Positions 22,467 through 31,413 of a stretch of DNA of 64,000 nucleotides are shown here, piece by piece. Each line of letters opens with the position of its first letter. Within the stretch, counting starts at the first letter, position 1. This DNA is from Fen-178 sp963722575 (GTDB lineage: Bacteria; Acidobacteriota; Terriglobia; Bryobacterales; Bryobacteraceae): assembly GCA_963722575.1 (NCBI GenBank), contig CAVRNR010000003.1, forward strand, positions 310,001 to 374,000. The letters are read 5' to 3'. The translations under genes and the position numbers were made by a program. The notes under the pieces are model-generated. The model was not told the DNA's origin and searched no databases. It saw only the letters and a list, made by a program, of their open reading frames with translations.

Positions 22467-25090
22467 GCTGGCTTCGGCGGTTCCTCCTCCGCGTGCGCAA
22501 CACCATCGCCGGGCGTAACGATTATGAGGAACGCTTGCGGGAGGAGATCGAACAACACCTCGCCTTGCAGACGGCTGAGAATCTTCGCGCCGGGTTGTCT
22601 CCGGCCGAGGCGCGCCGACGGGCCGCTCTGAAGTTTGGATCGGTCGAGGCGGTCAAAGAAGATCACCGCGCGGAGCAAGCCATGACGTTTGTTCAAACCT
22701 TCTTCCGGGACATTCGCTACGGCCTCCGCTATATGCGCAGATCTCCAGGCTTCACCGCCGTCGCCCTCCTCACCTTGGCTCTTGGAATCGGCGCCAACGT
22801 TTCCATCTTCTCGGCGATCAATGGAATCCTCATTGAGCATCTGCCTTATGCACACTCCTCCCGGCTTCTCACCATCGAGCGGGAGCAGGTCGCCTGGGGA
22901 ATTACCCTCGCCGAGGTTCACGCCATTCAGGAACAGTGCCCGGCCTTCCAGCGAATCGCTGTCGCCGACGACCTTTACTCGACCCTGACCATTGGGGACG
23001 GGCTCCCGATGCGCCGCTGGTCCTCGCAGGTCTCAGGCGACTTCTTTCCCATGCTGGATGTAAAACCCCTGCTCGGGAGATTCCTCGCTCCGTCGGACGC
23101 GCAGGCGGGAAGCGCCCCGGTCGCCGTCCTGAGTTACGGCCTTTGGAGGGATGGTTTCGGTAGAGACCAGAGAGTGGTAGGACGCGATATTGTGGCCGAC
23201 AAGGTTCACTATTCCATCGTCGGCGTTATGCCGGACAGGTTTGAGCTGGGAGTTAGCTGGGCGAGCGCCAAGGAGGAGGGACTTTGGACTCCCCTGACAG
23301 ATACCCGGCCGAACCGGCGGAACAGCATGGTCATTGGGCGGGTGAAGGAGGGAGTAGCCCTGCCCGTGGCAAGAGCCCAAATCGGGATGATTTCCCCACG
23401 CCTGGCGGAGAGGTTTCCGAAGGGCACTGAACACGTGGCGCTGGTCGCGAAAACGCCCGGGATCTTCGTCGAACCGGACGTGCGAAAGGGCCTCCTTATC
23501 CTTCAAGGCGCCGTCGCGCTCGTGCTGCTGCTGGCAAGCGTGAACCTCAGTGCGCTCCTGATCGCCAGGGCTTCGTCGCGCCATAGGGAACTGGCCATTC
23601 GCAAGGCGCTGGGTGCGAGCCGTTCGAGGCTTGTCCGGCAGCTACTCTCGGAGAGCCTCGTGCTGGCCTTGTCGGGTGGCGCGCTCGGATTGCTGCTGTC
23701 GGTCTGGGGAATCCGCATTCTGCGCGCAATCGCGCCTTCGGGCACGCCCCGGCTGGATCGCATGCGACTCGATCCGAACGTCCTATGGTTCACATTCGCG
23801 ATTTCGGTTTTCTCGGCGATCTTGTTCGGCGTGTTTCCAGCGCTGCAGGCGTCGGTCAGCCGCAGGGGCGATGTTCTCGAGGGCGGTCTGAGCGCCATGT
23901 TCATAGGCGCGGCGGCCCACAAGCGGCGTTTCTCACGAAACTGCCTCCTGATCGTGGAAATCGCGCTTGCCGCCGTGCTGGTGGTAGGAGGCGCGCTCAT
24001 GGGGCGCAGTTTCTACCGGCTGATGCGCGTGGATACCGGGGTGCGCGCGGACCACGCGCTCACGATGAATGTGGAACTGAGCGAGTCATCCTGCCGGCCG
24101 GCTTGCGGGTTGACCACACAAACCATACTCGCGGGAATCAACTCGTTGCCGGGCGTCGAGCGCGCCGCGCTCTCCTTTGGCGGACCCCTGGAAGGAGGTA
24201 TGAGCTGGCGTTCCGGGATCCTGCTCGAAGGTTCGCAAGACGAGCGGCCCTTCGATGGCGTGGAGAGAGCGTCCACTCCGGGCTTCTTTCAGGCGGCTGG
24301 AATCCGCCTTCTGCGAGGCCGCGATTTCGTGACCACGGATCGGAAAGACGTGGCCATCGTCAGCAAGGAATTTGCGGACAGGTACATCGGGGGAGATCCT
24401 CTGGGGAAGCGCTTCAGTGCGCACAAAGACGCTGGCGGCCGGCCCGTCTGGGTGGATATCGCCGGCGTGGTGAATGACACACGCGATCGGGCCGTCGCCC
24501 GATTCCACTCGGGTCCGCCCTATTACACACCTTTTGGCATCGAGGGGAGCCGCTCGTGGCAGGTAATTGCCCGAACCTCCGCGGACCCAATGTCCTTGGC
24601 CTCCCCGATCGGGCGTGTTGTCCGGTCAGCGGACAAGGCGGCGATCATTACGGACGTCAAGAGCCTGGAGCAGTCGCTCTTCGATTCGGCGGCTCTGCCG
24701 AGATTCCACACAAGCCTGTTCGGGATGTTCGGCCTGCTCGCGCTGATCCTGGCGGTAATTGGAGTCTACGGAGTGACTTCGTATTCGGTCCTCCAGCGCA
24801 CGCAAGAGATCGCGATCCGGATGGCGCTGGGAGCGCGCGCCGAGGACGTCACGCAGCGCATTGTAGCCGAGGGGGGAGCGGTGGCGCTCGTCGGTATCGC
24901 GCTCGGAATGGGGGTCGCGCTGGCGTTGACGCGATCCATCCAAAAGATGCTTTTCGAGACCCAGCCGATGGACTTCGCGACGTATGCCGGCGTTGCCGCG
25001 CTGCTACTGGTTGCAGCGTTGGCCGCCTGCTATCTTCCGGCTCGAACTGCAACGCGAGTCGACCCTATCACGATCCTCCGTCACGAATAG
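22463..25090 (+). CDS. ADOP-type FtsX/MacB-like ABC permease
   Basis: The 875-residue product begins with a short N-terminal helical domain (YEERLREEIEQHLALQTAENLRAGLSPAEARRRAALKFG) typical of acidobacterial duplicated orphan permeases, then two MacB_PCD-plus-FtsX units. The first unit begins at GFTAVALLTLALGIGANVSIF, a periplasmic domain follows, and FtsX blocks with ELAIRKALGASRSRLVRQLL and later EIAIRMALGARAEDVTQRI appear. No ATP-binding subunit is adjacent, as usual for these orphan proteins. Its substrate is unknown; export of peptides, lipids or toxins is the typical guess. It overlaps padR by four bases. Confidence 0.9.
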   Translation: MSWLRRFLLRVRNTIAGRNDYEERLREEIEQHLALQTAENLRAGLSPAEARRRAALKFGSVEAVKEDHRAEQAMTFVQTFFRDIRYGLRYMRRSPGFTAVALLTLALGIGANVSIFSAINGILIEHLPYAHSSRLLTIEREQVAWGITLAEVHAIQEQCPAFQRIAVADDLYSTLTIGDGLPMRRWSSQVSGDFFPMLDVKPLLGRFLAPSDAQAGSAPVAVLSYGLWRDGFGRDQRVVGRDIVADKVHYSIVGVMPDRFELGVSWASAKEEGLWTPLTDTRPNRRNSMVIGRVKEGVALPVARAQIGMISPRLAERFPKGTEHVALVAKTPGIFVEPDVRKGLLILQGAVALVLLLASVNLSALLIARASSRHRELAIRKALGASRSRLVRQLLSESLVLALSGGALGLLLSVWGIRILRAIAPSGTPRLDRMRLDPNVLWFTFAISVFSAILFGVFPALQASVSRRGDVLEGGLSAMFIGAAAHKRRFSRNCLLIVEIALAAVLVVGGALMGRSFYRLMRVDTGVRADHALTMNVELSESSCRPACGLTTQTILAGINSLPGVERAALSFGGPLEGGMSWRSGILLEGSQDERPFDGVERASTPGFFQAAGIRLLRGRDFVTTDRKDVAIVSKEFADRYIGGDPLGKRFSAHKDAGGRPVWVDIAGVVNDTRDRAVARFHSGPPYYTPFGIEGSRSWQVIARTSADPMSLASPIGRVVRSADKAAIITDVKSLEQSLFDSAALPRFHTSLFGMFGLLALILAVIGVYGVTSYSVLQRTQEIAIRMALGARAEDVTQRIVAEGGAVALVGIALGMGVALALTRSIQKMLFETQPMDFATYAGVAALLLVAALAACYLPARTATRVDPITILRHE

Positions 25091-25459
25091 GAAAGCGGGA
25101 GACGCCGACCGGGCCATTTTCGCGAGGCCGGAGACGACGATCTTGACCTGCGCAAGATCCGATTCCATGAAGTAATGCGCCGGAAGGCTGCTCTGAACGG
25201 CTTTTGGAGGGCACCTGATGGTCACGAACGGGCCGATGGAGTCAGCCGTTCCTTCGTGGAGACGTGCTCAGCCGCGGTTGACAGTCGGCGGTAAGACTCG
25301 TCACTTGGACGCATCGTCGGACTCGGAGAAGTCCCGCTCCGGATTAGTACCCATAAATCGGCTCCGGTCCGGCAACCCCCACGAGTCGTCAAGTTGAGGG
25401 AACACGCCCAGACCGTCGGGGTGTAGCCGAAGGAAGGCGAAGAGTCAAACTTCGATAGA
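25091..25459. other. Region without a supported gene
   Basis: Short frames are present on both strands, for example a minus-strand run near 25120-25180 with a plausible hydrophobic pattern, but none has a ribosome site, a recognisable domain or clear coding bias. I support no feature here. Confidence 0.4.
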
Positions 25460-25651
25460 TCAATTCGGCTGGGGCGTGTAGGGGCGCGCCGCCGCGTTCG
25501 GAAACAACCCGGCTACCTCCGGGTCGAGGATGACAACGTTCCAGCTCGCCTGTAGTCGCGCGACATACTTCCCGCGGACCAGTTTCCCGAAATCCGAGCG
25601 CCGGTATTCGGGCCGAACTTCGTCCGCGGCTAGCGTCTTAGCCTTCTTCAC
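25460..25651 (-). CDS. Small antitoxin-like protein of unknown family
   Basis: The 63-residue product starts at GTG 25651 and reads VKKAKTLAADEVRPEYRRSD, then GKLVRGKYVARL, then VVILDPEVAGLFPNAAA. It resembles a widespread small family with the same order of motifs (RPEY, RGKYV, LLDPDVA, FP), usually 80-90 residues and often annotated near toxin genes. Here the usual C-terminal helix is replaced by a short tail, so it may be truncated. No partner toxin is adjacent. It sits between ADOP and the compound palindrome just left of the intact serA. Confidence 0.5.
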   Translation of the reverse strand: MKKAKTLAADEVRPEYRRSDFGKLVRGKYVARLQASWNVVILDPEVAGLFPNAAARPYTPQPN

Positions 25652-25712
25652 ACAGCTTCCTCTGTGCCCGCGCGGCCCTAGCTTTGGCGAGGCTTGACAG
25701 GCAGCAGCCAAA

Positions 25713-25817
25713 TGTGGGGCGGATGCCCTCGGCCTTGCCGGAACTCCGGTCCGGCTCCTCGGGGGTCCGAGCAGGCCGACCAGGGGGTCGGCAGCGGGCC
25801 CGGGGGCCCGCCCCACA
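25713..25817. repeat. Compound palindromic repeat, copy 2
   Basis: Outer arms TGTGGGGC (25713) and GCCCCACA (ending 25817) enclose a chain of small hairpins: around CTCGG/CCGAG, CCGACC/GGTCGG and CGGGCCC/GGGCCCG. The architecture is that of copy 1 at 5677-5772, though the inner stems differ in sequence. It lies downstream of serA and may also terminate transcription. Confidence 0.7.
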
Positions 25818-25847
25818 AAACCGTCCTGGATTTGAGGAGGTGTGATA

Positions 25848-26768
25848 CGTTGCCGTTACGTCCTGAACTCCACCGACCGCGCGAACTTCACCGCCGGGTG
25901 GTCCCGCAATTGCGCCAGCACCGATTCCGGCACCAGCTCGTCGGTCGAAACCAGCGCTACCGCCTCTAGCGGTTCGCCGGCGGCGGTCGGGGCATCCCTC
26001 CGCCCCAACGAGAAATTCGCGATGTTGATTTTGTTGCGGCCCAACACCGTTCCCACGTGGCCGATTACGCCGGGCACGTCCTGGTTCCGCATGTAGATCA
26101 GGAAGCCCGAAAGCGTGATTTCGCAATGGATGCCATCCACCTGGATCAGGCGCGGCTTGTCGAGCAGCACCACGCCTTCCACCACCGTGACGCCCGCGTC
26201 GGTCTCCACCTCGAGGCGGATGGAATCGGTGTGAATGGAGCGCTTCTCGTGCGCCTCCGCCACGTTCCACCCGCGGTGCTCGGCCATCTGCCCGGCATTG
26301 ACCAGGTTGGCCTTGCGCGTGCTCGAGCGGGTCAGCAATCCGGCCAGGCCGGCGTTGCGCAACAGGCTGGTGTTGCCGTCGCCGATCTTGCCGAAATAAG
26401 TCAGCCGCACGGTGCGCGGGTTGCCGGTGGCGATGTATGAGGCGAATTCGCCCAGCCCCTGGGCCAGCGCGATGTAGGGACCCAGAGCGTGGTATTGCTC
26501 CGGCGAGAGCGAGGGCATATTGACCGCGTTGATGGCCACGCCGTTCTGCAGGTATTCCACCACCTGCTCGGCGATGCGCACCCCCACGATCTCCTGCGCC
26601 TCCTCGGTGGAGCCGCCAATGTGCGGCGTGGCGAACACGGCGTCGAACGTGAATAGCGGGAATCCGGCGGGCGGCGGCTCGGCGGAGTACACGTCCATGG
26701 CCACACCGGCAACCTTGCCGGATTGAACGGCTTCCAGCAGCGCCGCCTCGTCCACCAGCTCGCCGCGC
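25848..26768 (-). repeat. Direct repeat, right arm (serA 3' segment)
   Basis: This is the counterpart of 19947-20867, in the same orientation, and lies within and just beyond the 3' half of the intact serA gene. The pair encloses 4.98 kb carrying hicAB, padR, the ADOP permease and the small antitoxin-like gene. Confidence 0.9.
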
Positions 26769-27448
26769 GCGCAGTTGACGATGCGCACGCCCGGTTTCAT
26801 CTGGCGGAAGGCCTCGTGCGAGAGGATGCCCAGGGTTTCGGGCGTCGTGGCCACGTGCAGCGAGATGTAGTCGCTGGCGGCGTACAGGTCCGGCAAGCTC
26901 ACCAATTCGACGGCCAGGTCCTGCGCCAGCTTGGAAGTCACGTAGGGATCGTGCGCCACGATGCGCATCTCGAAGGCCTTCGCCCGCTTGACCACCTCGC
27001 GGCCGATGCTGCCGAGACCGATGATGCCCAGCGTCTTGCCGCGCAGCTCGCGGCCCATGAGCTTTTTCTTTTCCCACTTGCCGGCCCTTGTAGAGACGCT
27101 GGCCTGCGGGATGCGGCGCGCCATGGCGAGCATCAGCGCCAGCGTGTGCTCGGCCACCGAGACGGCGTTGCCGCCGGGCGTGTTCATCACCAGCACGCCG
27201 GCTTCGGTGGCGGCGTCCAGATCGACGTTATCCACCCCCACGCCGGCGCGCCCGATCACGCGCAGTTTGGGTGCCTGTTCCAGCACCGCGGCATTCACTT
27301 GCACGGCGCTACGCACCAGGAGCGCGTCGGCTTCTGGCAGGTACTGGGCATATTCCTTGGGATTGGAAACGATGACGTTCCAACCGGGCTGGGATCGAAA
27401 TAACTCGATCCCGGCCGCGGCGAGGGGCTCGGCAATGAGAATATTCAT
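25856..27448 (-). CDS. serA: D-3-phosphoglycerate dehydrogenase
   Basis: This 530-residue product has the full domain set of the long bacterial SerA type. The N-terminal substrate part includes VRSAVQVNAAVLEQAP and VIGRAGVGVDNVD; the Rossmann domain has GIIGLGSIGREVV; HIGGSTEEAQ holds the catalytic His region; an intervening domain follows; and a C-terminal ACT domain (IYMRNQDVPGVIGHVGTVLG) senses serine. It oxidises 3-phosphoglycerate to 3-phosphohydroxypyruvate with NAD+, the first step of serine synthesis. The gene lies 10 bases downstream of a class V aminotransferase, together a serine biosynthesis operon. Its 3' 0.9 kb is duplicated at 19955-20867. Confidence 0.95.
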   Translation of the reverse strand: MNILIAEPLAAAGIELFRSQPGWNVIVSNPKEYAQYLPEADALLVRSAVQVNAAVLEQAPKLRVIGRAGVGVDNVDLDAATEAGVLVMNTPGGNAVSVAEHTLALMLAMARRIPQASVSTRAGKWEKKKLMGRELRGKTLGIIGLGSIGREVVKRAKAFEMRIVAHDPYVTSKLAQDLAVELVSLPDLYAASDYISLHVATTPETLGILSHEAFRQMKPGVRIVNCARGELVDEAALLEAVQSGKVAGVAMDVYSAEPPPAGFPLFTFDAVFATPHIGGSTEEAQEIVGVRIAEQVVEYLQNGVAINAVNMPSLSPEQYHALGPYIALAQGLGEFASYIATGNPRTVRLTYFGKIGDGNTSLLRNAGLAGLLTRSSTRKANLVNAGQMAEHRGWNVAEAHEKRSIHTDSIRLEVETDAGVTVVEGVVLLDKPRLIQVDGIHCEITLSGFLIYMRNQDVPGVIGHVGTVLGRNKINIANFSLGRRDAPTAAGEPLEAVALVSTDELVPESVLAQLRDHPAVKFARSVEFRT

Positions 27449-27458
27449 GGTTGTTCGA

Positions 27459-28631
27459 TTATGCCTTTACGGTTTGAGATTCGACGGCGGCGTGCGCGTA
27501 GATCTCTTCGACGGCGGCGACGCCGGTTCCATACTGCACGGAATGTCCGTTGGCGTCGAGAATGATCTCCAGTCCGGCGACCACGCCAAACAGATCCGCG
27601 AAATCGAAATAGCCCAGGTGGGCGATGCGGAAGATCTGGCCCTTCATGGTGCCCTGGCCGTTGGCGATGATGGCTCCGAAGCGGGTGCGGAATTCCTTGA
27701 CGATGACGCCGGAATCCATGCCCGCCGGCGCCTTCACGGCGGTCACCGAGGAGCCCGGCGAACCCGGCGCCCACAGTTCCAGACCCAGCGCTTCGACCGC
27801 GGCGCGCGTGGCCCGGGCCAGCAACTGGGCGTTCTCGATGAGGTGCGGCATGCCGATCTGCTTGACGTAGCGCAGCGCCTCGGCCAGCGCCAGAATCAGG
27901 GAAGTGGAAGGCGTCCAGCTCGATTCGCCCGCGTCGCCGCTTTTCTTTTCCTTCTTGAGATTGAAGTAGTAGTGCGGCAGGGTGGCGGTTTCGGCGAGCT
28001 TCCAGGCTTTCGGGCTGACGGACATAAACGCCAGCCCCGGCGGAATCATGAACGCCTTCTGCGAGCCGCCGATGGTCACGTCCAGTCCCCAGCCGCCAAT
28101 GTCCAGCGGCATGGTGCCGAAGCCGGTGATGGCATCCACCACGAAAATCGCGCCGGTCTTGGAAATGGCGCGGCCCATGGCTTCCACGTCGTGCATGGCG
28201 CCGGTCGAGGTTTCCGAAGCCTGCACAAAAACGCCCTTGACGGCAGGCTCCTGGGCCAGCGCGGCTTCCACCCGCTGGGGAGTCACCACCTCGCCATAGG
28301 GCGCGGTCAGGACGGTGGCGTCCAGCCCGTAAGCCTTGGCGATCTCGGCCCAGCGCTCGCCGAATTTTCCGGCCGAGCAGACAATCACCTTGTCGCCCTT
28401 GGAAAACAGGTTGGAGACGGCCGCATCCATGGCGCCGGTGCCCGAGGCCGCGAACATGAGGAGGTCGTAGGGGGTTCCGATCACCTCCTTGAGGTCCGCC
28501 AGGCACGAGCGATAGACCTTGCGGAAGTCCTCCGTGCGGTGATGAATGTCGGACGCCATCATGGCGTGGAGGGCCGGCGGATAGAGAGGCGTCGGTCCCG
28601 GCGTTAATAATCGTTGCTTGCGGATGTACAT
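27459..28631 (-). CDS. Class V aminotransferase, likely phosphoserine aminotransferase-like
   Basis: The 390-residue PLP enzyme belongs to the alanine-glyoxylate/serine-pyruvate aminotransferase group of class V: LTPGPTPLYPPAL at the N-terminus, AASGTGAMDAAVSNL for the phosphate-binding region, VVDAITGFG with the Asp that pairs with the pyridine nitrogen, and GGSQKAFMIPPG with Lys192 as the Schiff-base residue. Relatives next to serA act as the second enzyme of serine synthesis in organisms that lack canonical SerC. The tight spacing (10 bases) to serA supports this. Substrate use is inferred; serine-glyoxylate transamination is an alternative. Confidence 0.88.
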   Translation of the reverse strand: MYIRKQRLLTPGPTPLYPPALHAMMASDIHHRTEDFRKVYRSCLADLKEVIGTPYDLLMFAASGTGAMDAAVSNLFSKGDKVIVCSAGKFGERWAEIAKAYGLDATVLTAPYGEVVTPQRVEAALAQEPAVKGVFVQASETSTGAMHDVEAMGRAISKTGAIFVVDAITGFGTMPLDIGGWGLDVTIGGSQKAFMIPPGLAFMSVSPKAWKLAETATLPHYYFNLKKEKKSGDAGESSWTPSTSLILALAEALRYVKQIGMPHLIENAQLLARATRAAVEALGLELWAPGSPGSSVTAVKAPAGMDSGVIVKEFRTRFGAIIANGQGTMKGQIFRIAHLGYFDFADLFGVVAGLEIILDANGHSVQYGTGVAAVEEIYAHAAVESQTVKA

Positions 28632-28664
28632 TGTGGTGGTTAGTCCACTAGAATATCAGACATT

Positions 28665-29111
28665 ATGCCCTTAATCGAACAGGTTTCGCAAGCCATGGTG
28701 GCGGCCATGAAAAGCCGGGACGAGGCGCGGCTCGGCGCGCTTCGCATGATCAAGGCCGCGCTCATGAAACAAAAGGTGGATTCGCCCCAGCCGGTGGACC
28801 AAGCGGCCGAGATGCAGGTCCTGAAAACATTGATCAAACAGCGCACCGAGGCCGCCGAGGCCTTCCGCAAGGCCGGCCGCGCGGAGCAGGCGGAAAAGGA
28901 AGAGGCCGAGCGCGCGCTGATCGAAACCTACCTGCCCGCGGCTGCTACGGAGCGGGAGATCGAGGCCGCCGTCGCCGAAGCCCTGGCCGAGACCGGCGCG
29001 ACTTCGCCCAAGCAGATGGGCATGGTGATGAAGGCCGCGCAAGCCAGGCTCAAAGGCAAGACCGTGGACGGCAAGGCGTTGAGTGATAAAGTGAGGTCGA
29101 GGTTACAATGA
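28665..29111 (+). CDS. YqeY/GatB-domain protein
   Basis: The 148-residue product matches the YqeY family: LIEQVSQAMVAAMKSRDEARLGALRMIKAAL, then KTLIKQRTEAAEAFRKAGR, then ALIETYLPAAATEREIEAAV and a final MGMVMKAAQARLKGKTVDGKALS. The second domain resembles the tRNA-binding tail of GatB. Its role is not firmly known; a link to tRNA amidation or quality control is proposed. It is divergent from the aminotransferase with a 33-base gap, and its stop overlaps the start of the OPT transporter (ATGA). Confidence 0.92.
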   Translation: MPLIEQVSQAMVAAMKSRDEARLGALRMIKAALMKQKVDSPQPVDQAAEMQVLKTLIKQRTEAAEAFRKAGRAEQAEKEEAERALIETYLPAAATEREIEAAVAEALAETGATSPKQMGMVMKAAQARLKGKTVDGKALSDKVRSRLQ

Positions 29112-31141
29112 CCCCTCCCGAATCGGAAAAGAAATTCCGGTCCTACGTGCCGGATAAGACCGACCAGCGCGAGTTCACCTTCCGCGCGGTTTTGCTGGGC
29201 CTGGTAATGACCGCCGTCCTGGGCGCCGCCAATGCGTACCTGGGATTGAAGGCCGGCATGACGATCGCCGCCACCTACCCGGCGGCGGTGATCGGCATGG
29301 CGCTGCTGCGGCTGATGGGCGGTTCGCTGCTGGAAGAGAACATCGCGCGAACCGTGGGCTCGATCGGCGAATCGGTGGCCGCGGGCGCCGTCTTCACCAT
29401 CCCGGCGTTCGTGCTCTCGGGCGCGTGGAAGTCCTTCGATACCAGGGAGGCCTACTGGAAATCGAGCCTGCTGATGGTGGTGGGCGGCATCCTCGGAATC
29501 CTGTTCGTGACGCTGTTGCGCCGCGTGATGGTGGAAGATCCGGACCTGCCGTTCCCCGAATCGGTGGCCGCCTCGGAGATCCACAAGGCCGGCCAGCAGG
29601 GCAGCAAGGCCGCGGTGCTGCTGTTCCAGGCGATGGGCTTCGGCGCGGTCCTCTATTTTCTGGGGGCCATGAAGCTCTACGACCAGAGCCGCGATTTCAT
29701 GGTCCGGATCGGCACCCTGGGCCTCAGCAAAGTAAGACTCGGCGCCGGCGCCACCGCGCCGGCGGTGAGCGCGGGCGGCTTCAGCACGATCTCGGCTCCG
29801 GCCGTCAGCCCGGCTTACCTCGGCGTGGGATACATCATCGGCCCGCAACTCGCCTCGCTGAACTTTTCCGGGGGAGTGGTGGCGTGGGGCCTGCTGGTGC
29901 CGCTGCTGATTTACTTTCTCGGCCCGCAGCTCAAGGACCTGCTGCCGCCGGGGTCCGAATCGTCCTGGGGCGCGATGAACCTGGCGGTCTGGAAGTTCAT
30001 CGTGCGGCCCATCGCCGTGGGCGGCATGTTCGTGGGCGCATGTTATACGCTGTTCCGCATGCGCTCGAGCCTCGCCATCGGTATGAAGCGGGCCGTTTCC
30101 GACCTGAAGAAATCGGGATCGCAGGCCGAATCCACGCTGCGCACCCAGCGCGATCTCAACGCCAAGGTGGTATTCGCGGGACTGGGCGTGACGTTCCTGT
30201 GCATGATCGCGCTGTACTTCTATTTTGCCGGCACGCTCCCCGGGGCCATCGTGGCGGCCGTGGTGATGATCATTCTGGGATTCTTCTTCGCCGCCGTGTC
30301 GGGCAACCTGGTGGGATTGATCGGCTCGTCCAACAACCCGGTATCGGGCCTCACGCTAACGACCCTGATCGTGGCGGCGCTGCTGATGGTTTCCATCGGC
30401 GTGTCGGGCATGTCCGGCGTGGCCGCCGTGCTGGGGGTGGCGGCGGTGGTCTGCGTCTCCTCCGCGGTGGCGGGCGAAATGCTCCAGGACCTCAAGGTGG
30501 GCCACATCCTCGGCGGCACGCCCAAGTACATGCAGATCGGCGACATCCTGGGAATCATCGTGGCCAGCGCGGTGCTCTATTTCCCGCTGCTGTGGCTGCA
30601 CATCGCCAACATCAAGGGCGGCGGCACGGGTTTTGGCGACCCCAAGTTGTCGGCGCCGCAAGCGGGCCTGATGGCCGCGCTGGCGCAAGGGATTGTGGGC
30701 GGCAACATGGCGTGGCCGCTGGTGGTGGTGGGCATCTTCATGGGCTTTGCGCTGATCATGTTGCAGGTGCGCAGCCCCATGCTGTTCGCGGTGGGGATGT
30801 ACTTGCCGCTCGAAACCACGTTCGCGATCTTCCTCGGGGGAGTCGTCCGCTGGGCCACGGACAAGCTCCGCGACCGCCGCGGGTTCAACGACGCTCAGAA
30901 GGCGCGCGTGGAGAACGCCGGCGTGCTGACGGCCTCGGGCCTGATCGCCGGTGAAGCGCTCACCGGCCTGCTGATTGCGTTGTTCGTTCTGCGGGACATC
31001 AAGCTGCCGGAGATCTTCAAATCGCCGCCCGCGCTGCTGGGCTTCGGCGTGCTGGCGATCCTGGCGATCTACATGATCCAGGTGCCGCTGCGCAACGCGG
31101 GCAGTCCGGACGAGCCGGCGCCGCCGACGGCTATCATGTAG
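29108..31141 (+). CDS. OPT-family oligopeptide transporter
   Basis: The 677-residue product has about 15 hydrophobic segments and OPT-family blocks: REFTFRAVLLGLVMTAVLGAANAYLGLKAGMT near the N-terminus, LPFPESVAASEIHKAG in the loop, and NPVSGLTLTTLIVAALL after the middle. Members import oligopeptides or metal-chelate complexes, driven by protons. The four-base overlap with yqeY suggests cotranscription. A small two-gene module follows after two bases. The length is normal for bacterial OPT proteins. Confidence 0.9.
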   Translation: MTPPESEKKFRSYVPDKTDQREFTFRAVLLGLVMTAVLGAANAYLGLKAGMTIAATYPAAVIGMALLRLMGGSLLEENIARTVGSIGESVAAGAVFTIPAFVLSGAWKSFDTREAYWKSSLLMVVGGILGILFVTLLRRVMVEDPDLPFPESVAASEIHKAGQQGSKAAVLLFQAMGFGAVLYFLGAMKLYDQSRDFMVRIGTLGLSKVRLGAGATAPAVSAGGFSTISAPAVSPAYLGVGYIIGPQLASLNFSGGVVAWGLLVPLLIYFLGPQLKDLLPPGSESSWGAMNLAVWKFIVRPIAVGGMFVGACYTLFRMRSSLAIGMKRAVSDLKKSGSQAESTLRTQRDLNAKVVFAGLGVTFLCMIALYFYFAGTLPGAIVAAVVMIILGFFFAAVSGNLVGLIGSSNNPVSGLTLTTLIVAALLMVSIGVSGMSGVAAVLGVAAVVCVSSAVAGEMLQDLKVGHILGGTPKYMQIGDILGIIVASAVLYFPLLWLHIANIKGGGTGFGDPKLSAPQAGLMAALAQGIVGGNMAWPLVVVGIFMGFALIMLQVRSPMLFAVGMYLPLETTFAIFLGGVVRWATDKLRDRRGFNDAQKARVENAGVLTASGLIAGEALTGLLIALFVLRDIKLPEIFKSPPALLGFGVLAILAIYMIQVPLRNAGSPDEPAPPTAIM

Positions 31142-31143
31142 AT

Positions 31144-31413
31144 ATGCGCCCCGCCGACACATCGCCGGAAGCGTGGAAGATCCTGATCGGCCTTCTGCGC
31201 AAAATGCCGCCCGAGGAGAAACTGCGGCGCACGCTGGAATGGTCGGAAATGATTCGCCTCGCCGGCGAGTCAGGTCTTCGCCAGGCCTATCCGCAGGCGA
31301 GTGAGCGTGAGATTTTCCTGCGGAGCGCCCGGCGCCGCCTGGGCGCCAAACTGTTTTGCAGGGTCTATGGCGACGAGCTTCCCGACGATGGATCCGCTCA
31401 CCGAATCTCTTAG
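31144..31413 (+). CDS. Small protein of a nucleotidyltransferase-associated pair
   Basis: The 89-residue product is mostly helical: SPEAWKILIGLLRKMPPEEKLRRTLEWSEM, then RQAYPQASEREIFLRSARRRLGAKLF. It matches an unnamed protein family (motifs KL, YPQAS-EREIF, RLG) that almost always precedes a nucleotidyltransferase-like gene in cyanobacteria and Acidobacteria. Such pairs look like MNT/HEPN or AbiE-like toxin-antitoxin units, but this is inferred. It starts two bases after the OPT gene and overlaps the next gene by about 26 bases. Confidence 0.65.
   Translation: MRPADTSPEAWKILIGLLRKMPPEEKLRRTLEWSEMIRLAGESGLRQAYPQASEREIFLRSARRRLGAKLFCRVYGDELPDDGSAHRIS

Noticed and set aside
25004..25225. 73-codon minus-strand ORF after the ADOP gene
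   Set aside because: It overlaps the ADOP 3' end in antisense, has no ribosome site, and no motif I recognise.
25713..25817. A simple intrinsic terminator of serA
   Set aside because: The chain of hairpins lacks a following T-run and matches the other compound palindromes, so a repeat is the better reading.
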